NCBI GenBank assembly: GCA_026417375.1
Contig: JAOADJ010000031.1
Span: 108,276 to 172,275 of the forward strand
From: Melioribacteraceae bacterium
Lineage (GTDB): Bacteria > Bacteroidota > Ignavibacteria > Ignavibacteriales > Melioribacteraceae
Reading direction: 5' to 3'
Length of the DNA: 64,000 bases
Shown here: in pieces, positions 36,325 to 46,607 of the stretch
How the letters are laid out: each line of letters starts with the position of its first letter
Position numbering within the stretch: position 1 is the stretch's first letter
The notes under the pieces: model-generated
Databases searched by the model: none
Seen by the model: the letters and a program-made list of their open reading frames with translations, nothing else
What the model was told of the DNA's origin: nothing
Translations under genes and position numbers: made by a program

Positions 36325-37857
36325 ATGAAAATTGAAAGGTCAGCTGGAATTTTACTTCACCCAACATCTCTGCCTGGTAATTTCGGGATTGGAGATTTAG
36401 GTCCATCAGCATATCATTTTGCAGATTTTTTAGAATCGGCTGGACAAACATTATGGCAAGTTTTTCCTTTAGGTCCAACTGGTTATGGAGATTCTCCATA
36501 TCAATGTTTTTCTGCTTTTGCCGGAAATCCTTTATTAATAAGTCCCGAATTACTTTTAGAGGAAGGATTGCTTTCTAAAAATGATATTGAAAAGACTCCT
36601 TATTTTAATCCACATAAAATTGATTTTGGGAAATTAATTGAATATAAAAATGACTTATTGAGAAAAGCATATTTTAACTTCAAAACTTCAATTAAGATTG
36701 AAGATGTTTGTAAAAATTTTTGTGAAGAAAATAGTTTTTGGTTAGATGATTATACTTTATTTATGGCTGCTAAAAATTATCATCATGGAGTTTTATGGAC
36801 TCAATGGGATAAGTCAATTGCATTTAGAAAAGAACTTGATAAGTGGAAAGAAATTTTACATGATGAAATAAACTATCAAAAGTTTTTACAATTTTATTTC
36901 CATAAACAATGGAGTAGCTTAAAGCAATATGTCAATAGTAAAGGAATAAAAATCATTGGGGATCTTCCAATTTTTATTGCTTATGATAGTGCTGATCTTT
37001 GGGCTAATAAAAATTTATTTTCTGTAAATGAAAATGGAATTTTAGAAAAAGTTGCTGGAGTTCCACCTGATTATTTTAGTGAAACAGGACAGCTCTGGGG
37101 AAATCCACTTTACCGATGGAAAGAAATGGAAAAAGATAATTTTTTATGGTGGCGAAGAAGAATTTCAACTTTATTAAAACTTGTTGATATTGTTAGAATT
37201 GATCACTTCAGAGGTTTTGATGCATATTGGGAAATTCCTGGTGATGCTGAAAATGCAATTAAAGGAAGATGGGTTAAAGCACCTGGCTATAAATTATTTA
37301 ATGCAATAAAAAATGAAATTGGTGAATTGCCAATTATTGCAGAGGATTTAGGAGTTATAACTGATTCAGTTGAAGAATTAAGGGATCATTTTGGTTTTCC
37401 CGGAATTAAGATTTTACAATTTGGTTTAGGCGCAGATGGTGATAAAAAATTTCTTCCACATAATCACATTAAAAATTGTGTTGTTCATACTGGTTCACAT
37501 GATAATGAAACCACAAAAGGATTTTTAGAATCGGAAAAGAAAAAGAATTCCGGAATTTATGAATGGGCTCAGAAATATTTGAATTATTATGGTGATGATA
37601 TGACATTTGAATTAATTAGAACTGCTTATGCTTCACCAGCAAATATATGTGTAATTCCAATGCAAGATATTTTGAACCTTGGAAACGAGGCAAGAATGAA
37701 TTTTCCTGGAAAGCTTGGTGGTAATTGGACCTGGAGATTTACATGGGATCAGATTCATCAAAATTTAGCATCAACGTATAAAGAAATGACAGTAATGTAT
37801 GAAAGACCACCTGTTAAGAAAAACCAAAATGCAATAATTGAGGTTGAAGAAGAATAA
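36325..37857 (+). CDS. malQ: 4-alpha-glucanotransferase (amylomaltase)
   Basis: This 510-residue GH77 enzyme moves glucan chains between maltodextrins in glycogen or starch metabolism. It begins RSAGILLHPTSLPGNFGIGD, the standard family opening. The nucleophile Asp is in VRIDHFRGFDAYWE, the acid Glu in IIAEDLGVIT and the stabilising Asp in GSHDNETTKG. GAGGAA precedes the ATG. It appears to be a single-gene unit, with nrdJ divergent upstream and gpx convergent downstream. Confidence 0.97.
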   Translation: MKIERSAGILLHPTSLPGNFGIGDLGPSAYHFADFLESAGQTLWQVFPLGPTGYGDSPYQCFSAFAGNPLLISPELLLEEGLLSKNDIEKTPYFNPHKIDFGKLIEYKNDLLRKAYFNFKTSIKIEDVCKNFCEENSFWLDDYTLFMAAKNYHHGVLWTQWDKSIAFRKELDKWKEILHDEINYQKFLQFYFHKQWSSLKQYVNSKGIKIIGDLPIFIAYDSADLWANKNLFSVNENGILEKVAGVPPDYFSETGQLWGNPLYRWKEMEKDNFLWWRRRISTLLKLVDIVRIDHFRGFDAYWEIPGDAENAIKGRWVKAPGYKLFNAIKNEIGELPIIAEDLGVITDSVEELRDHFGFPGIKILQFGLGADGDKKFLPHNHIKNCVVHTGSHDNETTKGFLESEKKKNSGIYEWAQKYLNYYGDDMTFELIRTAYASPANICVIPMQDILNLGNEARMNFPGKLGGNWTWRFTWDQIHQNLASTYKEMTVMYERPPVKKNQNAIIEVEEE

Positions 37858-37871
37858 TTAATTTTAATTAT

Positions 37872-37926
37872 GGGTTGTTCAAAGTTTATTTTTTTATAAA
37901 TAGAAAATATTTTTTTTGAACAACCC
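37872..37926. terminator. Two-way terminator between malQ and gpx
   Basis: GGGTTGTTCAAA at 37872-37883 pairs perfectly with TTTGAACAACCC at 37915-37926. The 31-base AT-rich loop can fold further. It sits 14 bases after the malQ stop and 8 bases before the gpx stop, the expected place for a shared terminator of converging genes. No long T tract follows on either strand. Confidence 0.6.
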
Positions 37927-37934
37927 TTATTTAT

Positions 37935-38516
37935 TTATTTTTTGTTTAATTCTCTTTCAATTGCTGAAATTAATTCTTCACTTTCTGGTTTTGTTTTACT
38001 TCTAAATCTTGAAACAATTTCACCATTTTTATCAATGAGAAATTTTTCAAAATTCCATTTAATATCACCTTTATCAACATTTTTGCTATTAATTAATCTT
38101 TCATAAAGTATTGATTTATCTTTTCCAAGTACTTTTATTTTATCGAACAATGGAAATGAAACATTATAATTTGTTGAGCAAAATTCTTTTATTTCTTCAT
38201 TAGTACCCGGTTCTTGAGCTCCAAAATCGTTGCAAGGGAAAGCTAAAACTTCAAAACCTTTTGATTTATATTTTTCATAGATTTTTTGCAATCCTTCGTA
38301 TTGAGGTGTATAACCACACTTGCTTGCAACATTTACAATTAATAAAACTTTACCTTTATAATTAGAAAGTTTTACTTCTTTTCCATTAATATCTTTAACT
38401 GATAGATCAAGAATATTGTTAGAAGTTTCTTCTTGTTGTTTAGGATTTAATTTTGCAGAGATTTGAGTAGTAAATAAAATTGCAAAGCTTGAGATAATAC
38501 TTATTAATCTTTTCAT
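37935..38516 (-). CDS. Glutathione peroxidase family protein, exported, Cys type
   Basis: This 193-residue thiol peroxidase reduces peroxides. A signal-peptide-like start (ISIISSFAILFTTQISAK) points to the periplasm. The peroxidatic residue is Cys in NVASKCGYTPQYEGLQ, not selenocysteine. The other tetrad residues are in FPCNDFGAQEPG (Gln nearby) and IKWNFEKFLI (Trp, Asn). A second Cys in FPCNDF and one in EFCSTNY may resolve the sulfenate. Bacterial members usually use thioredoxin in place of glutathione. AAAGG precedes the ATG. Confidence 0.93.
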   Translation of the reverse strand: MKRLISIISSFAILFTTQISAKLNPKQQEETSNNILDLSVKDINGKEVKLSNYKGKVLLIVNVASKCGYTPQYEGLQKIYEKYKSKGFEVLAFPCNDFGAQEPGTNEEIKEFCSTNYNVSFPLFDKIKVLGKDKSILYERLINSKNVDKGDIKWNFEKFLIDKNGEIVSRFRSKTKPESEELISAIERELNKK

Positions 38517-38595
38517 TTTTAAACCTTTTATTAGGAGAACAAAAAAGAATATACTCTTAGTTCCAAATAAAATTTTTCAGATAAATTTTTGAAGA

Positions 38596-38634
38596 GAAAA
38601 AATTGTCACTCTCTAAAAATTAAAGAGTGACAAT
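38596..38634 (-). terminator. Intrinsic terminator of pta
   Basis: ATTGTCACTCT and AGAGTGACAAT form an 11-bp perfect stem. On the minus strand it is followed by a run of T (complement of 38596-38601). It lies nine bases after the pta stop codon. Confidence 0.85.
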
Positions 38635-38642
38635 AAATTTTA

Positions 38643-39626
38643 TTAATCAGCCATTAGGCATGCAATAGCAGCAGTGTTTACAATATCATCAACACTACAA
38701 CCACGAGATAAATCGAAGAATGGTTTTATCAAACCTTGATTGACCGGACCGATTGCTTCGGCACCACCTAATCTTTGAGCAATTTTGTATCCAATGTTAC
38801 CTGCATTTAAATCTGGAAAAACTAAAACATTTGCACGCCCAGCAACATCACTACCCGGAGCTTTTTTCTTACCAACATTTTCAACGATTGCCGCATCAAA
38901 TTGTAATTCGCCGTCAACTTTCAAATCAGGTTTTCTTTCTTTGACTAATTGAGTTGCAGTGCGAACTTTATCAACTAATTCATGTTCTGCACTTCCTTTT
39001 GTAGAAAAAGATAACATTGCAACATAAGGTTCTTCACCAGTAAGTTTTTTATGATTTTCAGCAGTTGAAATTGCAATATCCGCAAGCTGACTTGCATCTG
39101 GATTGGGATTAACTGCACAATCGGCAAAACTATAAACTTTATCAGGATAAGCCATTAAAAAGAAACTTGAAAGTATTGAAATACCTTTTTGAAGACCGAC
39201 ACAAAATATTGCTGCACGTGTTACATCTGCTGTTGTAGCAAATGAACCAGCAACACTACCATGAGCTAATCCTTCACGAACCATCATTCCGGCAAAGAAT
39301 ATGTCTCGTTTAACTGTTTCTCTTGCTTGTTCAATTGTTACACCTTTATGTTTTCTTAAATTGAAAAAGATGTTTGCAAAGTCACTTAATTTTTCTGATT
39401 TCTCCGGATCAATAATTCTTATTCCTTGAAGATCAACATTTAGTTTTTTTGCATCGTCTCTAATTTTTTCTTCATTACCTAAAGTTATTATTGAAGCAAC
39501 TTTTTCTTTTGTCAAAATTTCTGCTGCTTTTAATACTCTTTCATCGTGAGATTCTGGTAGTAAAATTGTTTTTTTTCTTTGAGATGCTTTTTCTCGAATC
39601 TGATTTAATAATTCAATTTCTGCCAT
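38643..39626 (-). CDS. pta: Phosphate acetyltransferase
   Basis: This 327-residue enzyme interconverts acetyl-CoA and acetyl phosphate. The family block appears as [20 protein letters not shown], followed by [20 protein letters not shown] and [19 protein letters not shown]. It is the short form without the N-terminal regulatory domains of the enterobacterial enzyme. A phosphate butyryltransferase is the closest alternative, but the [15 protein letters not shown] block favours Pta. No acetate kinase gene is adjacent. AAAGG precedes the ATG. Confidence 0.93.
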   Translation of the reverse strand: MAEIELLNQIREKASQRKKTILLPESHDERVLKAAEILTKEKVASIITLGNEEKIRDDAKKLNVDLQGIRIIDPEKSEKLSDFANIFFNLRKHKGVTIEQARETVKRDIFFAGMMVREGLAHGSVAGSFATTADVTRAAIFCVGLQKGISILSSFFLMAYPDKVYSFADCAVNPNPDASQLADIAISTAENHKKLTGEEPYVAMLSFSTKGSAEHELVDKVRTATQLVKERKPDLKVDGELQFDAAIVENVGKKKAPGSDVAGRANVLVFPDLNAGNIGYKIAQRLGGAEAIGPVNQGLIKPFFDLSRGCSVDDIVNTAAIACLMAD

Positions 39627-39741
39627 AAAATTACCTTTTTTTTGTACGCAAATATAAAGAAATCTTATCTGGATTTTTTATTAGTTGTTTGAATTTGATT
39701 TAATATTTATGAATATTTTAATTGATTAAAAACAATTCTTT

Positions 39742-40788
39742 ATGGAAAAGAAAAAAAATTATTTTTGGTTATTAAGTAGTTTAATAAGTATAACTTTGAT
39801 TGTTATTTCTTTTGTTTTTCTAAAAAATTCATTAGTTATTTTAATTACATCTATTCTGATCGCATTTATATTTAAACCTATAGTTGATTTTTTAGAAAAG
39901 AAAAAAGTACCAAGAAGTATAAGTGTATTATTAATATTTTTCATTTGTTTTTTAGTTCTATTCTTGAGTTTATACTTTTTAATCCCTCAATTAATAAATC
40001 AGTTTAATCATTTATTGGAAAATTTAAGTGAAGAAAAAATTCGTTTATTACTAGCGAATATTGAAAAAAGTTTGACTTCAAAATTTCCTTTTCTAACACA
40101 AATTGATTTAACTGGACAGCTCGCTAAATTATTAAACAATTTACTGATAAGTGTAACTAATAATATTTCAAAATTATTTATGAATTTATTTTCCTTTATT
40201 GCATTACTATTCATAATACCATTTATTACTTTCTTTTTATTAAAAGATAGCAAAATATTAGTAGAAGGTTTTTTGAATTTAGTTCCCAAAAAATATTTTG
40301 AACTTGCTAAATATGTAGTACCTAAAACTACTCATCAATTAAGCAGATATGTTCGAGGATGGATTTTAGATGCTTTTATTGTTGGGCTTTTCATTGGTAT
40401 TGGTTTATCAATTTTAGGTATTAATAATTCTATATCAATAGGTTTTATTGCAGGTGTAGGACATTTAATTCCATATTTCGGACCAATTATTGGCGGAATT
40501 CCAGCATTAATAATTTCTTTAATTCAATATGAAAATTTTTCAATGCTTCCTGCTTTAATAATTTTATTTACTATTGTTTATTCTTTCGATAACGGATTTA
40601 TTCAACCGAAAATATTTTCAAAAAGTACAGATCTTCATCCTGTAGTGATTATTTTTTTGATATTAATTGGAAATGAATTACTTGGTTTATTAGGAATGTT
40701 AATTGCAATTCCTTCAACTACTGTAATAAAAACTATTATTAAAGAAGTTAAAAACGGATTAGAAATTTTAAAATTAAAAGAGAACTGA
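39742..40788 (+). CDS. AI-2E family membrane permease
   Basis: This 348-residue inner-membrane protein has about eight membrane segments and the family blocks PRSISVLLIFFICFLVLFLS near the N-terminus, LSRYVRGWILDAFIVG and IAGVGHLIPYFGPIIGGIPA. The family includes transporters proposed to export AI-2 or to exchange sodium and protons; specificity is not evident here. The stop is one base before the MBL gene's ATG, so they form an operon. Confidence 0.92.
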   Translation: MEKKKNYFWLLSSLISITLIVISFVFLKNSLVILITSILIAFIFKPIVDFLEKKKVPRSISVLLIFFICFLVLFLSLYFLIPQLINQFNHLLENLSEEKIRLLLANIEKSLTSKFPFLTQIDLTGQLAKLLNNLLISVTNNISKLFMNLFSFIALLFIIPFITFFLLKDSKILVEGFLNLVPKKYFELAKYVVPKTTHQLSRYVRGWILDAFIVGLFIGIGLSILGINNSISIGFIAGVGHLIPYFGPIIGGIPALIISLIQYENFSMLPALIILFTIVYSFDNGFIQPKIFSKSTDLHPVVIIFLILIGNELLGLLGMLIAIPSTTVIKTIIKEVKNGLEILKLKEN

Positions 40789-40789
40789 A

Positions 40790-42187
40790 ATGCAAATTCA
40801 ATTTATTGGTGCGGCTCAAACAGTTACCGGCTCAATGCATTTAATTAGAACTAGTGAATCTAATTTTTTACTTGATTGTGGAATTTTTCAAGGTAAAAGA
40901 AAAGAAGCATTTGAAATAAATAGAACATTTAGTTATTTCAATCCAAAAGAAATTGACTTTGTAATTTTATCTCATGCTCACATTGACCACTCTGGTAATT
41001 TACCAACACTTGTTAAAAATGGATTTGAAGGAAATATTTATTCTACTTTTGCAACCAGAGATTTATGCACAATTATGTTACAGGATTCTGCTCATATTCA
41101 AGAAAAAGATGTTGAGTTTGTAAACAAGAGAAGAAAAAAGCATGGGAAAAATTTATTTGAACCTTTATATGTTATTGATGATGCACTTAATACATTAAAA
41201 AGATTTATTGCAATCAATTATCATTTTGAATTTAAGATTACACCAAATATATCTGTAACCTTTTTCGATGCGGGACATATTCTTGGTTCATCAATTGTTT
41301 ATCTGAGGATAAAAGAAAATGGGAAAATTTATCATATTGGTTTTTCTGGTGATTTAGGAAGACCAAATCTTCCGATTTTAAGAGATCCGGAATTAATTCC
41401 ACCTGTTGATTATTGGATTACAGAAAGTACATATGGTGGAAAAAGTCATCATAACCCACTTGACTCTGAAAAACATTTAGAAGATGTAATCAGAATAGCT
41501 AAACAAAATAAAAGCAAAATCATAGTTCCCGCTTTTAGTGTCGGAAGAACTCAAGAAATTGTTTATGCATTACATAGAATTTTTGATAGAAATGAAGAAG
41601 AAAGAATTCCGGTTATTGTAGATAGTCCATTAGCTGTAAATGCAACAGAAGTATTTAGATTGCATCCAGAATGTTTTGATAAAGAAGCAAATGAATTTAT
41701 TCATAAGAATGAAGACCCATTTGGATTTAATAAATTGATTTATATTAAAGATGTAGAAGATTCAAAAAAATTAAATGACATCGAAGGTCCATGCTTTATA
41801 ATTTCAAGTTCAGGTATGGCTGAAACGGGAAGAATTTTACATCACATTGCAAATAATATTGAAGACCAGAAAAACATAATTTTAATTGTTGGATATGCAG
41901 CAGAAAACACATTAGCAAGGAAACTAATTGATGGTGAAAAACAAGTAAATATTTTTGGTGAACCTTATAATGTAAAAGCTAAAATTATTGTATTAGATTC
42001 TTTTAGTGCTCATGCTGATAAAGATGAATTATTTAATTACACTGATAGAATTGATAAAAAATTATTAAAAAAAATATTTTTAGTTCATGGTGAAATTGAG
42101 CAGCAAAATATTTTTTATAAAAGATTAATAGAAAGTGGTTTTGATAATGTTGAAATACCACAGCGTGGACATATTGAAACTTTATAA
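40790..42187 (+). CDS. MBL-fold/beta-CASP RNA-processing nuclease-like protein
   Basis: This 465-residue metallo-hydrolase has the zinc motif SHAHIDHSGNLP, then DAGHILGSS, the Asp in FSGDLGRPN, and the beta-CASP blocks SSSGMAETGRILHH and SAHADKDEL. This is the arrangement of the YsnF/CPSF-like group that processes or degrades RNA. A C-terminal RNA-specificity part is included. Its end overlaps the fibronectin lipoprotein start by 14 bases. Confidence 0.94.
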   Translation: MQIQFIGAAQTVTGSMHLIRTSESNFLLDCGIFQGKRKEAFEINRTFSYFNPKEIDFVILSHAHIDHSGNLPTLVKNGFEGNIYSTFATRDLCTIMLQDSAHIQEKDVEFVNKRRKKHGKNLFEPLYVIDDALNTLKRFIAINYHFEFKITPNISVTFFDAGHILGSSIVYLRIKENGKIYHIGFSGDLGRPNLPILRDPELIPPVDYWITESTYGGKSHHNPLDSEKHLEDVIRIAKQNKSKIIVPAFSVGRTQEIVYALHRIFDRNEEERIPVIVDSPLAVNATEVFRLHPECFDKEANEFIHKNEDPFGFNKLIYIKDVEDSKKLNDIEGPCFIISSSGMAETGRILHHIANNIEDQKNIILIVGYAAENTLARKLIDGEKQVNIFGEPYNVKAKIIVLDSFSAHADKDELFNYTDRIDKKLLKKIFLVHGEIEQQNIFYKRLIESGFDNVEIPQRGHIETL

Positions 42188-43127
42188 ATTATTTATTTTG
42201 ATTTTATTATTTGGTTGCAGAGAAAACGATATTATTATTTCTGAGGATTTTTCTGTTCCACAAATTCCAATGGGATTTAAAATCTATGGAGCTTTCGATG
42301 GACAAATTGGACTTGAGTGGATTCCAAATAATTCTTCAGATTCATATTTAATTTACAGAAGTGTTAACGATACATTAAATTTTACTCTTATTAAAATCAC
42401 AAACGATAAATTTTTTGTTGATACAAATCTTGAATATAATTTATTGTACTTCTACAAAATTAAAGCAAGAAGCAGAAATAATAACGAAAGTGGATTTACA
42501 AAAATTGTATCGGCAAAACCAATTAATTTATATGCACCAACAAGACCTATAATAAATTCTATTTCATCTTTAAATAAAATTGGCAACCTGTCAATAACAA
42601 TTAAATGGACACAACTTATAGATACAGATATTAGCTATTATGAAATTTTTCGTGACACTACTGAACTTTTTTATAATATGGATGAACCATATAGTAAAGT
42701 TAATACAACAATCTTTGAAGATAAATTAAATCTTAAACCTCTTAAAAATTATTTTTACAGAATAAAAGCTGTTGATAAAGGGGGCTTGAAAAGCCAGGCA
42801 ACATCAACTGTTAATACAAAAATTCTTGATTTACCTAAACAAACATTTCCATTAAATAATACTATAATTAATAAGTTAAATGAATATAAATTTATAACAT
42901 CCTCAGAAAATGCAAATTATAAAATATATCTTTACGAAAATGATACTGATCTTTTAATTAATGAAATATCAATCAATTCTAATAAAGTAAAAGAAGAAAT
43001 TTCTGTACCTATGAATATTAACTTAATTGCAGGAAGAAAATACAAATGGAGAATATTAGCATTTATGCAAAACTCAAATGAACCAAATTGCTTAACTGAT
43101 TATTATAATTTTACAATAGCTCCATAA
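42174..43127 (+). CDS. Lipoprotein with fibronectin type III domains
   Basis: I set the start at TTG 42174, since it gives MKLYKLFILILLFGC, a textbook lipoprotein signal with Cys15. The longer frame from 42135 would begin inside the MBL gene and bury this signal. The mature part has two fibronectin III-like domains (residues ~25-125 and ~125-225, with the Tyr-x-Ile-x-Arg pattern in YLIYRSVND and YEIFRDTTE) and a third beta domain to the end. No catalytic motif is seen. The next gene overlaps by one base (TAATG), so it is probably the partner of the barrel it encodes. Confidence 0.8.
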   Translation: MKLYKLFILILLFGCRENDIIISEDFSVPQIPMGFKIYGAFDGQIGLEWIPNNSSDSYLIYRSVNDTLNFTLIKITNDKFFVDTNLEYNLLYFYKIKARSRNNNESGFTKIVSAKPINLYAPTRPIINSISSLNKIGNLSITIKWTQLIDTDISYYEIFRDTTELFYNMDEPYSKVNTTIFEDKLNLKPLKNYFYRIKAVDKGGLKSQATSTVNTKILDLPKQTFPLNNTIINKLNEYKFITSSENANYKIYLYENDTDLLINEISINSNKVKEEISVPMNINLIAGRKYKWRILAFMQNSNEPNCLTDYYNFTIAP

Positions 43128-45025
43128 TGAAAAAAAATATTTTATTGATAATATTATTTTATTCAATTTGTTATTCGCAACAATCAAAAGATAGTCTTAC
43201 CTTCAGTTCAAAATATTACTCAGATAAGTATTTAATTAATTCTTTCAATAAGCAATTAAACACAAATTTTTATTCTATTAATTTCAAACATTCCATTAAT
43301 TATAATAAATTTTTTATCGGGTTTAATGAACAATTTAATTCAACAATCGTTTCTACAAATTTAAAAAACATAAAAGATGAACATACACTTAACTCTCTTT
43401 CTTTATATACTTTAAATGATAAAACAAAAATTGGATTTTATTTTAACAATAATATTTATAATGATGATAGAAATATTGGATTAAATAAAGCATCTATTCT
43501 AAATTCAATTTTCTTAGTTGATTATTCACCTTTAACTAAAATAAATATTGTACCATTTTTGGGATTTGAACAAAATAATCAGTTAAATGAAAAAGATAAT
43601 GGTTTTGTTTATGGTTTCGAGACAAATACAGATGATTTTAATTTAGGCGAGTTTGAAATAAACTCTGTTATCAAATTTAAAAATGAAGATATTTCACCAA
43701 AGAAAAACACATTAAGATTATTGAATTTTGATTTAACAAACTATTTTGATGAAAATTTCTCAAATATAATTTCAGCCAATTATTTACAACAACGTAGAGA
43801 TTTCTATTTTGTTGCAGATAAATTTACAAGTGAAGAATTTAATATTGTAAACAACATTCAGAGCAGAATTGAATCAAATTATAATATTCAGGAAAGAATA
43901 AAATTATTACAACCATATTCCCCTTTTTCATTTGATATTATTGGAAGAATATCTTTTAGGAATATTGACAGAAGCACAAAATTTATTTCATTCAAAAATA
44001 TTTCTAATCTAAACTACGATACTAAAATAAATGAACTGAGACTTGAATTTTCATCATTAATAGAATATAGGGAAAATGATTACAATTTATCATTTCGTTT
44101 TTCATTTACTGAAAAAGATGAAAAACATTTACCCAAAAAATATGATGGTATTTCTCAAATAATTTTTGATGATAAAAAAATAATAGAAGAACAAAAAAAT
44201 AATACTTCTCAATTGGCAAATCTTTCTTTATCGGGTTCATTTTTATTAACCGACAAAAACATTTTTTCTTTTTCAATTTTTCACAGAAAATTAAAATATG
44301 ATACACCGAGCAACATAAATTTTGATGACCGTGATGAACTACTTTCGATTGGAAGTTTAAATTTCACTCATAAGTTTAATTATTTCTTTAAAGCATTTAT
44401 AAATTTAGAAGGTAGTATAAATAAAATGGTTTATATATTTTCAGAACGCAGTGCTAACAATAATATTAAAAGAACTATTAGATTATCAAGTGGAGGAATT
44501 TTTTCTAATCAATTATTCACTTCTAAAAATTCAGCAGAAGTTTCAGCTAATTATACTGTTTTTGATTATGAAGAATTAAATCCTAATTATAAAAGTTATT
44601 CATTCAGACAATTCAGTTTTCGTGATTCAACTAAAATTACCCTAACAAAAATTGCTGGTATTAATTTAAATGGTTATTTAAAAATTTCTGAACAAGGAAA
44701 TTTTAACTGGAATAAATTTTCTGAAGCTCCTCAAAGACATCTTATAGAAGAATTTTTACATAATTCATTTTTTTACAACTACAGTTTTATTGAATTTAAT
44801 TTTGGTGTTAAATATTACTCACTTAAAACTTTTTCCTTTATTAGTCAAAAGGATAAAAAACTACTTTCAAAATATTCAAGTATAGGACCAACAATAGATA
44901 TCTCAATAAACTTGGTAGAGAAATTGGATTTAAAAATTTTTAGTTGGTATGAATTCATAAATGATGAAACAAATAAAAAAAGAGAAATGACAAATTTAGA
45001 TTTAAGACTATCTTACAAGTTTTAA
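43127..45025 (+). CDS. Large predicted outer-membrane beta-barrel, function unknown
   Basis: This 632-residue exported protein has a signal peptide (KKNILLIILFYSICYSQQ) and many alternating beta strands, for example NFYSINFKHSINYNKFFIGF, KIGFYFNNNIYND and FNYFFKAFINLEGS. The end LDLRLSYKF has a terminal Phe preceded by alternating strand residues, the outer-membrane insertion signal. No plug or TonB box is visible, so I do not call it a TonB-dependent receptor. It forms a two-gene unit with the fibronectin lipoprotein, downstream of the AI-2E permease and MBL genes. Confidence 0.7.
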   Translation: MKKNILLIILFYSICYSQQSKDSLTFSSKYYSDKYLINSFNKQLNTNFYSINFKHSINYNKFFIGFNEQFNSTIVSTNLKNIKDEHTLNSLSLYTLNDKTKIGFYFNNNIYNDDRNIGLNKASILNSIFLVDYSPLTKINIVPFLGFEQNNQLNEKDNGFVYGFETNTDDFNLGEFEINSVIKFKNEDISPKKNTLRLLNFDLTNYFDENFSNIISANYLQQRRDFYFVADKFTSEEFNIVNNIQSRIESNYNIQERIKLLQPYSPFSFDIIGRISFRNIDRSTKFISFKNISNLNYDTKINELRLEFSSLIEYRENDYNLSFRFSFTEKDEKHLPKKYDGISQIIFDDKKIIEEQKNNTSQLANLSLSGSFLLTDKNIFSFSIFHRKLKYDTPSNINFDDRDELLSIGSLNFTHKFNYFFKAFINLEGSINKMVYIFSERSANNNIKRTIRLSSGGIFSNQLFTSKNSAEVSANYTVFDYEELNPNYKSYSFRQFSFRDSTKITLTKIAGINLNGYLKISEQGNFNWNKFSEAPQRHLIEEFLHNSFFYNYSFIEFNFGVKYYSLKTFSFISQKDKKLLSKYSSIGPTIDISINLVEKLDLKIFSWYEFINDETNKKREMTNLDLRLSYKF

Positions 45026-45094
45026 ATTAATTTGCACAATTATATAATGAGTTATATTTTTTGAACGACAAACAAATAAATTAAAACAATAACT

Positions 45095-45508
45095 TTGGCA
45101 ACAATCTTATTACATAAAATAGTTAAATCCAATCCTGAAGTTCTTCCTGAGCTTGAAGAAAATATAGTTGAGATAGCTAAATCACTAAAGCTGGACCCAA
45201 TTAAAATAAATACACTTGCACTTTCATTTTCAGAAGCTATTTCAAATAGTATGAAACATGGTAATCAATACAGTGATAAAAAAAATGTTGAAATAGATGT
45301 TTATACTGAAAATGATAAACTTTATATTTCACTAAAAGATGAAGGCACTGGGTTTGATATTTCATCTGTTCCTGATCCGACTAAACCGGAAAACATTCTA
45401 AAAGAAAGTGGTCGTGGCATTCACATAATGAAAAATTTTCTTGATGATTTAGTTTATAATTTTTTACCAAATGGCACTCAAGTTATTTTAGTAATTAACC
45501 TCAAATAA
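45095..45508 (+). CDS. RsbW-like anti-sigma/serine kinase ATPase domain protein
   Basis: This 137-residue protein is a lone GHKL ATPase of the RsbW/SpoIIAB type. The N box is SEAISNSMKHGNQY, the G1 box is KDEGTGFDISSVPDP, and the G2 box is GRGIHIMKNFLDD. Such proteins phosphorylate anti-anti-sigma factors and bind sigma factors, or act as partners in stress switches. No antagonist gene lies next to it. The start is TTG at 45095, without a strong Shine-Dalgarno. Confidence 0.87.
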   Translation: MATILLHKIVKSNPEVLPELEENIVEIAKSLKLDPIKINTLALSFSEAISNSMKHGNQYSDKKNVEIDVYTENDKLYISLKDEGTGFDISSVPDPTKPENILKESGRGIHIMKNFLDDLVYNFLPNGTQVILVINLK

Positions 45509-45576
45509 TAATTGTTATTTAATTTCCTTTCTTTTTATATTTCATTGTAAATAATAAAAATAATAACGGAGTATAT

Positions 45577-46542
45577 ATGGGCAGAAAAAAAATTTCTTTA
45601 ATTGGTGGAGGACAAATTGGTGGTGTTCTCACTCAACTTATTGCACAAAAACAACTTGGAGATGTAGTTCTCTTTGATATAGTAGAAGGGTTACCTCAAG
45701 GCAAAACCTTAGATATAGTTGAAGCATCACGTGTTGATGGATTTGACATTAATATGAAAGGGACAAATGATTATAAAGATTTGGAAGGTTCAGATATTGT
45801 TATTATTACAGCCGGACTTCCCAGAAAACCTGGAATGAGCAGAGATGATTTATTGACAGTAAATGCCGAAATAATGAAAAAAGTATCAGAAAATGTAAAA
45901 CAATATGCACCTAATTCAATTGTAATTGTAATTTCAAATCCTCTTGATGCAATGGTAACTCTTTGTCAAAAAATTACTGGTTTTCCGCATAACAGAGTTA
46001 TTGGCCAAGCTGGAGTATTGGACTCATCACGTTTTGCAACATTTATTGCTTGGGAACTTGGTGTTTCAGTTAAAGATGTAAATGCAATGGTTTTAGGTGG
46101 TCACGGTGATACAATGGTTCCAATTGTTCGTTATGCAAATGTAAATGGAATTCCGGTAATGGAATTACTTGAAAGAAAATATAATGATAAAGAAAAAGCT
46201 AAAGAAGTTATGACAGCTTTGGTTAACAGAACAAAAATGGCTGGTGGAGAAGTAGTAAATTTATTGAAAACAGGTTCAGCATTTTATTCTCCAGCTTCTT
46301 CAGCTATTGCTATGGCTAAATCAATTTTATATGATGAAAAAAGAATTTTACCAACTTGCGCTTACTTAAATGGTGAATTTAATGTCAATGGTTATTATGT
46401 TGGTGTACCTGTTGTATTAGGTTCAAATGGTGCAGAAAAAATTATTGAATTTAATTTAGATGAAGAAGAACAAACTGCATTTAATAATTCTGTGAATGCA
46501 GTAAAAAATCTTATTGCAGATATGGAAAGATTAGGTTTTTAA
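45577..46542 (+). CDS. mdh: Malate dehydrogenase
   Basis: This 321-residue NAD-dependent enzyme of the lactate/malate dehydrogenase family converts malate to oxaloacetate. The nucleotide loop is GGGQIGG (residues ~9-15). Substrate-binding Arg residues are in [12 protein letters not shown], in the block for malate rather than lactate specificity. The catalytic His is in [16 protein letters not shown] precedes the ATG. A possible TTGTTA-N18-TATATT promoter is upstream. Confidence 0.97.
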   Translation: MGRKKISLIGGGQIGGVLTQLIAQKQLGDVVLFDIVEGLPQGKTLDIVEASRVDGFDINMKGTNDYKDLEGSDIVIITAGLPRKPGMSRDDLLTVNAEIMKKVSENVKQYAPNSIVIVISNPLDAMVTLCQKITGFPHNRVIGQAGVLDSSRFATFIAWELGVSVKDVNAMVLGGHGDTMVPIVRYANVNGIPVMELLERKYNDKEKAKEVMTALVNRTKMAGGEVVNLLKTGSAFYSPASSAIAMAKSILYDEKRILPTCAYLNGEFNVNGYYVGVPVVLGSNGAEKIIEFNLDEEEQTAFNNSVNAVKNLIADMERLGF

Positions 46543-46555
46543 TTTATTAAAACAA

Positions 46556-46584
46556 AAAACCCCGATCGTTTTTATCGGGGTTTT
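46556..46584. terminator. Two-way intrinsic terminator between mdh and nuoI
   Basis: AAAACCCCGAT and ATCGGGGTTTT form an 11-bp stem with a seven-base loop. T-rich sequence follows on the plus strand. It lies 13 bases after the mdh stop and 23 bases before the nuoI stop on the opposite strand. Confidence 0.9.
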
Positions 46585-46607
46585 ATTTTTAACTAAAAAA
46601 TAATTTT

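Noticed and set aside
43127..45025. TonB-dependent receptor
   Set aside because: No plug domain or TonB box was visible at the N-terminus, so only a generic barrel is called.
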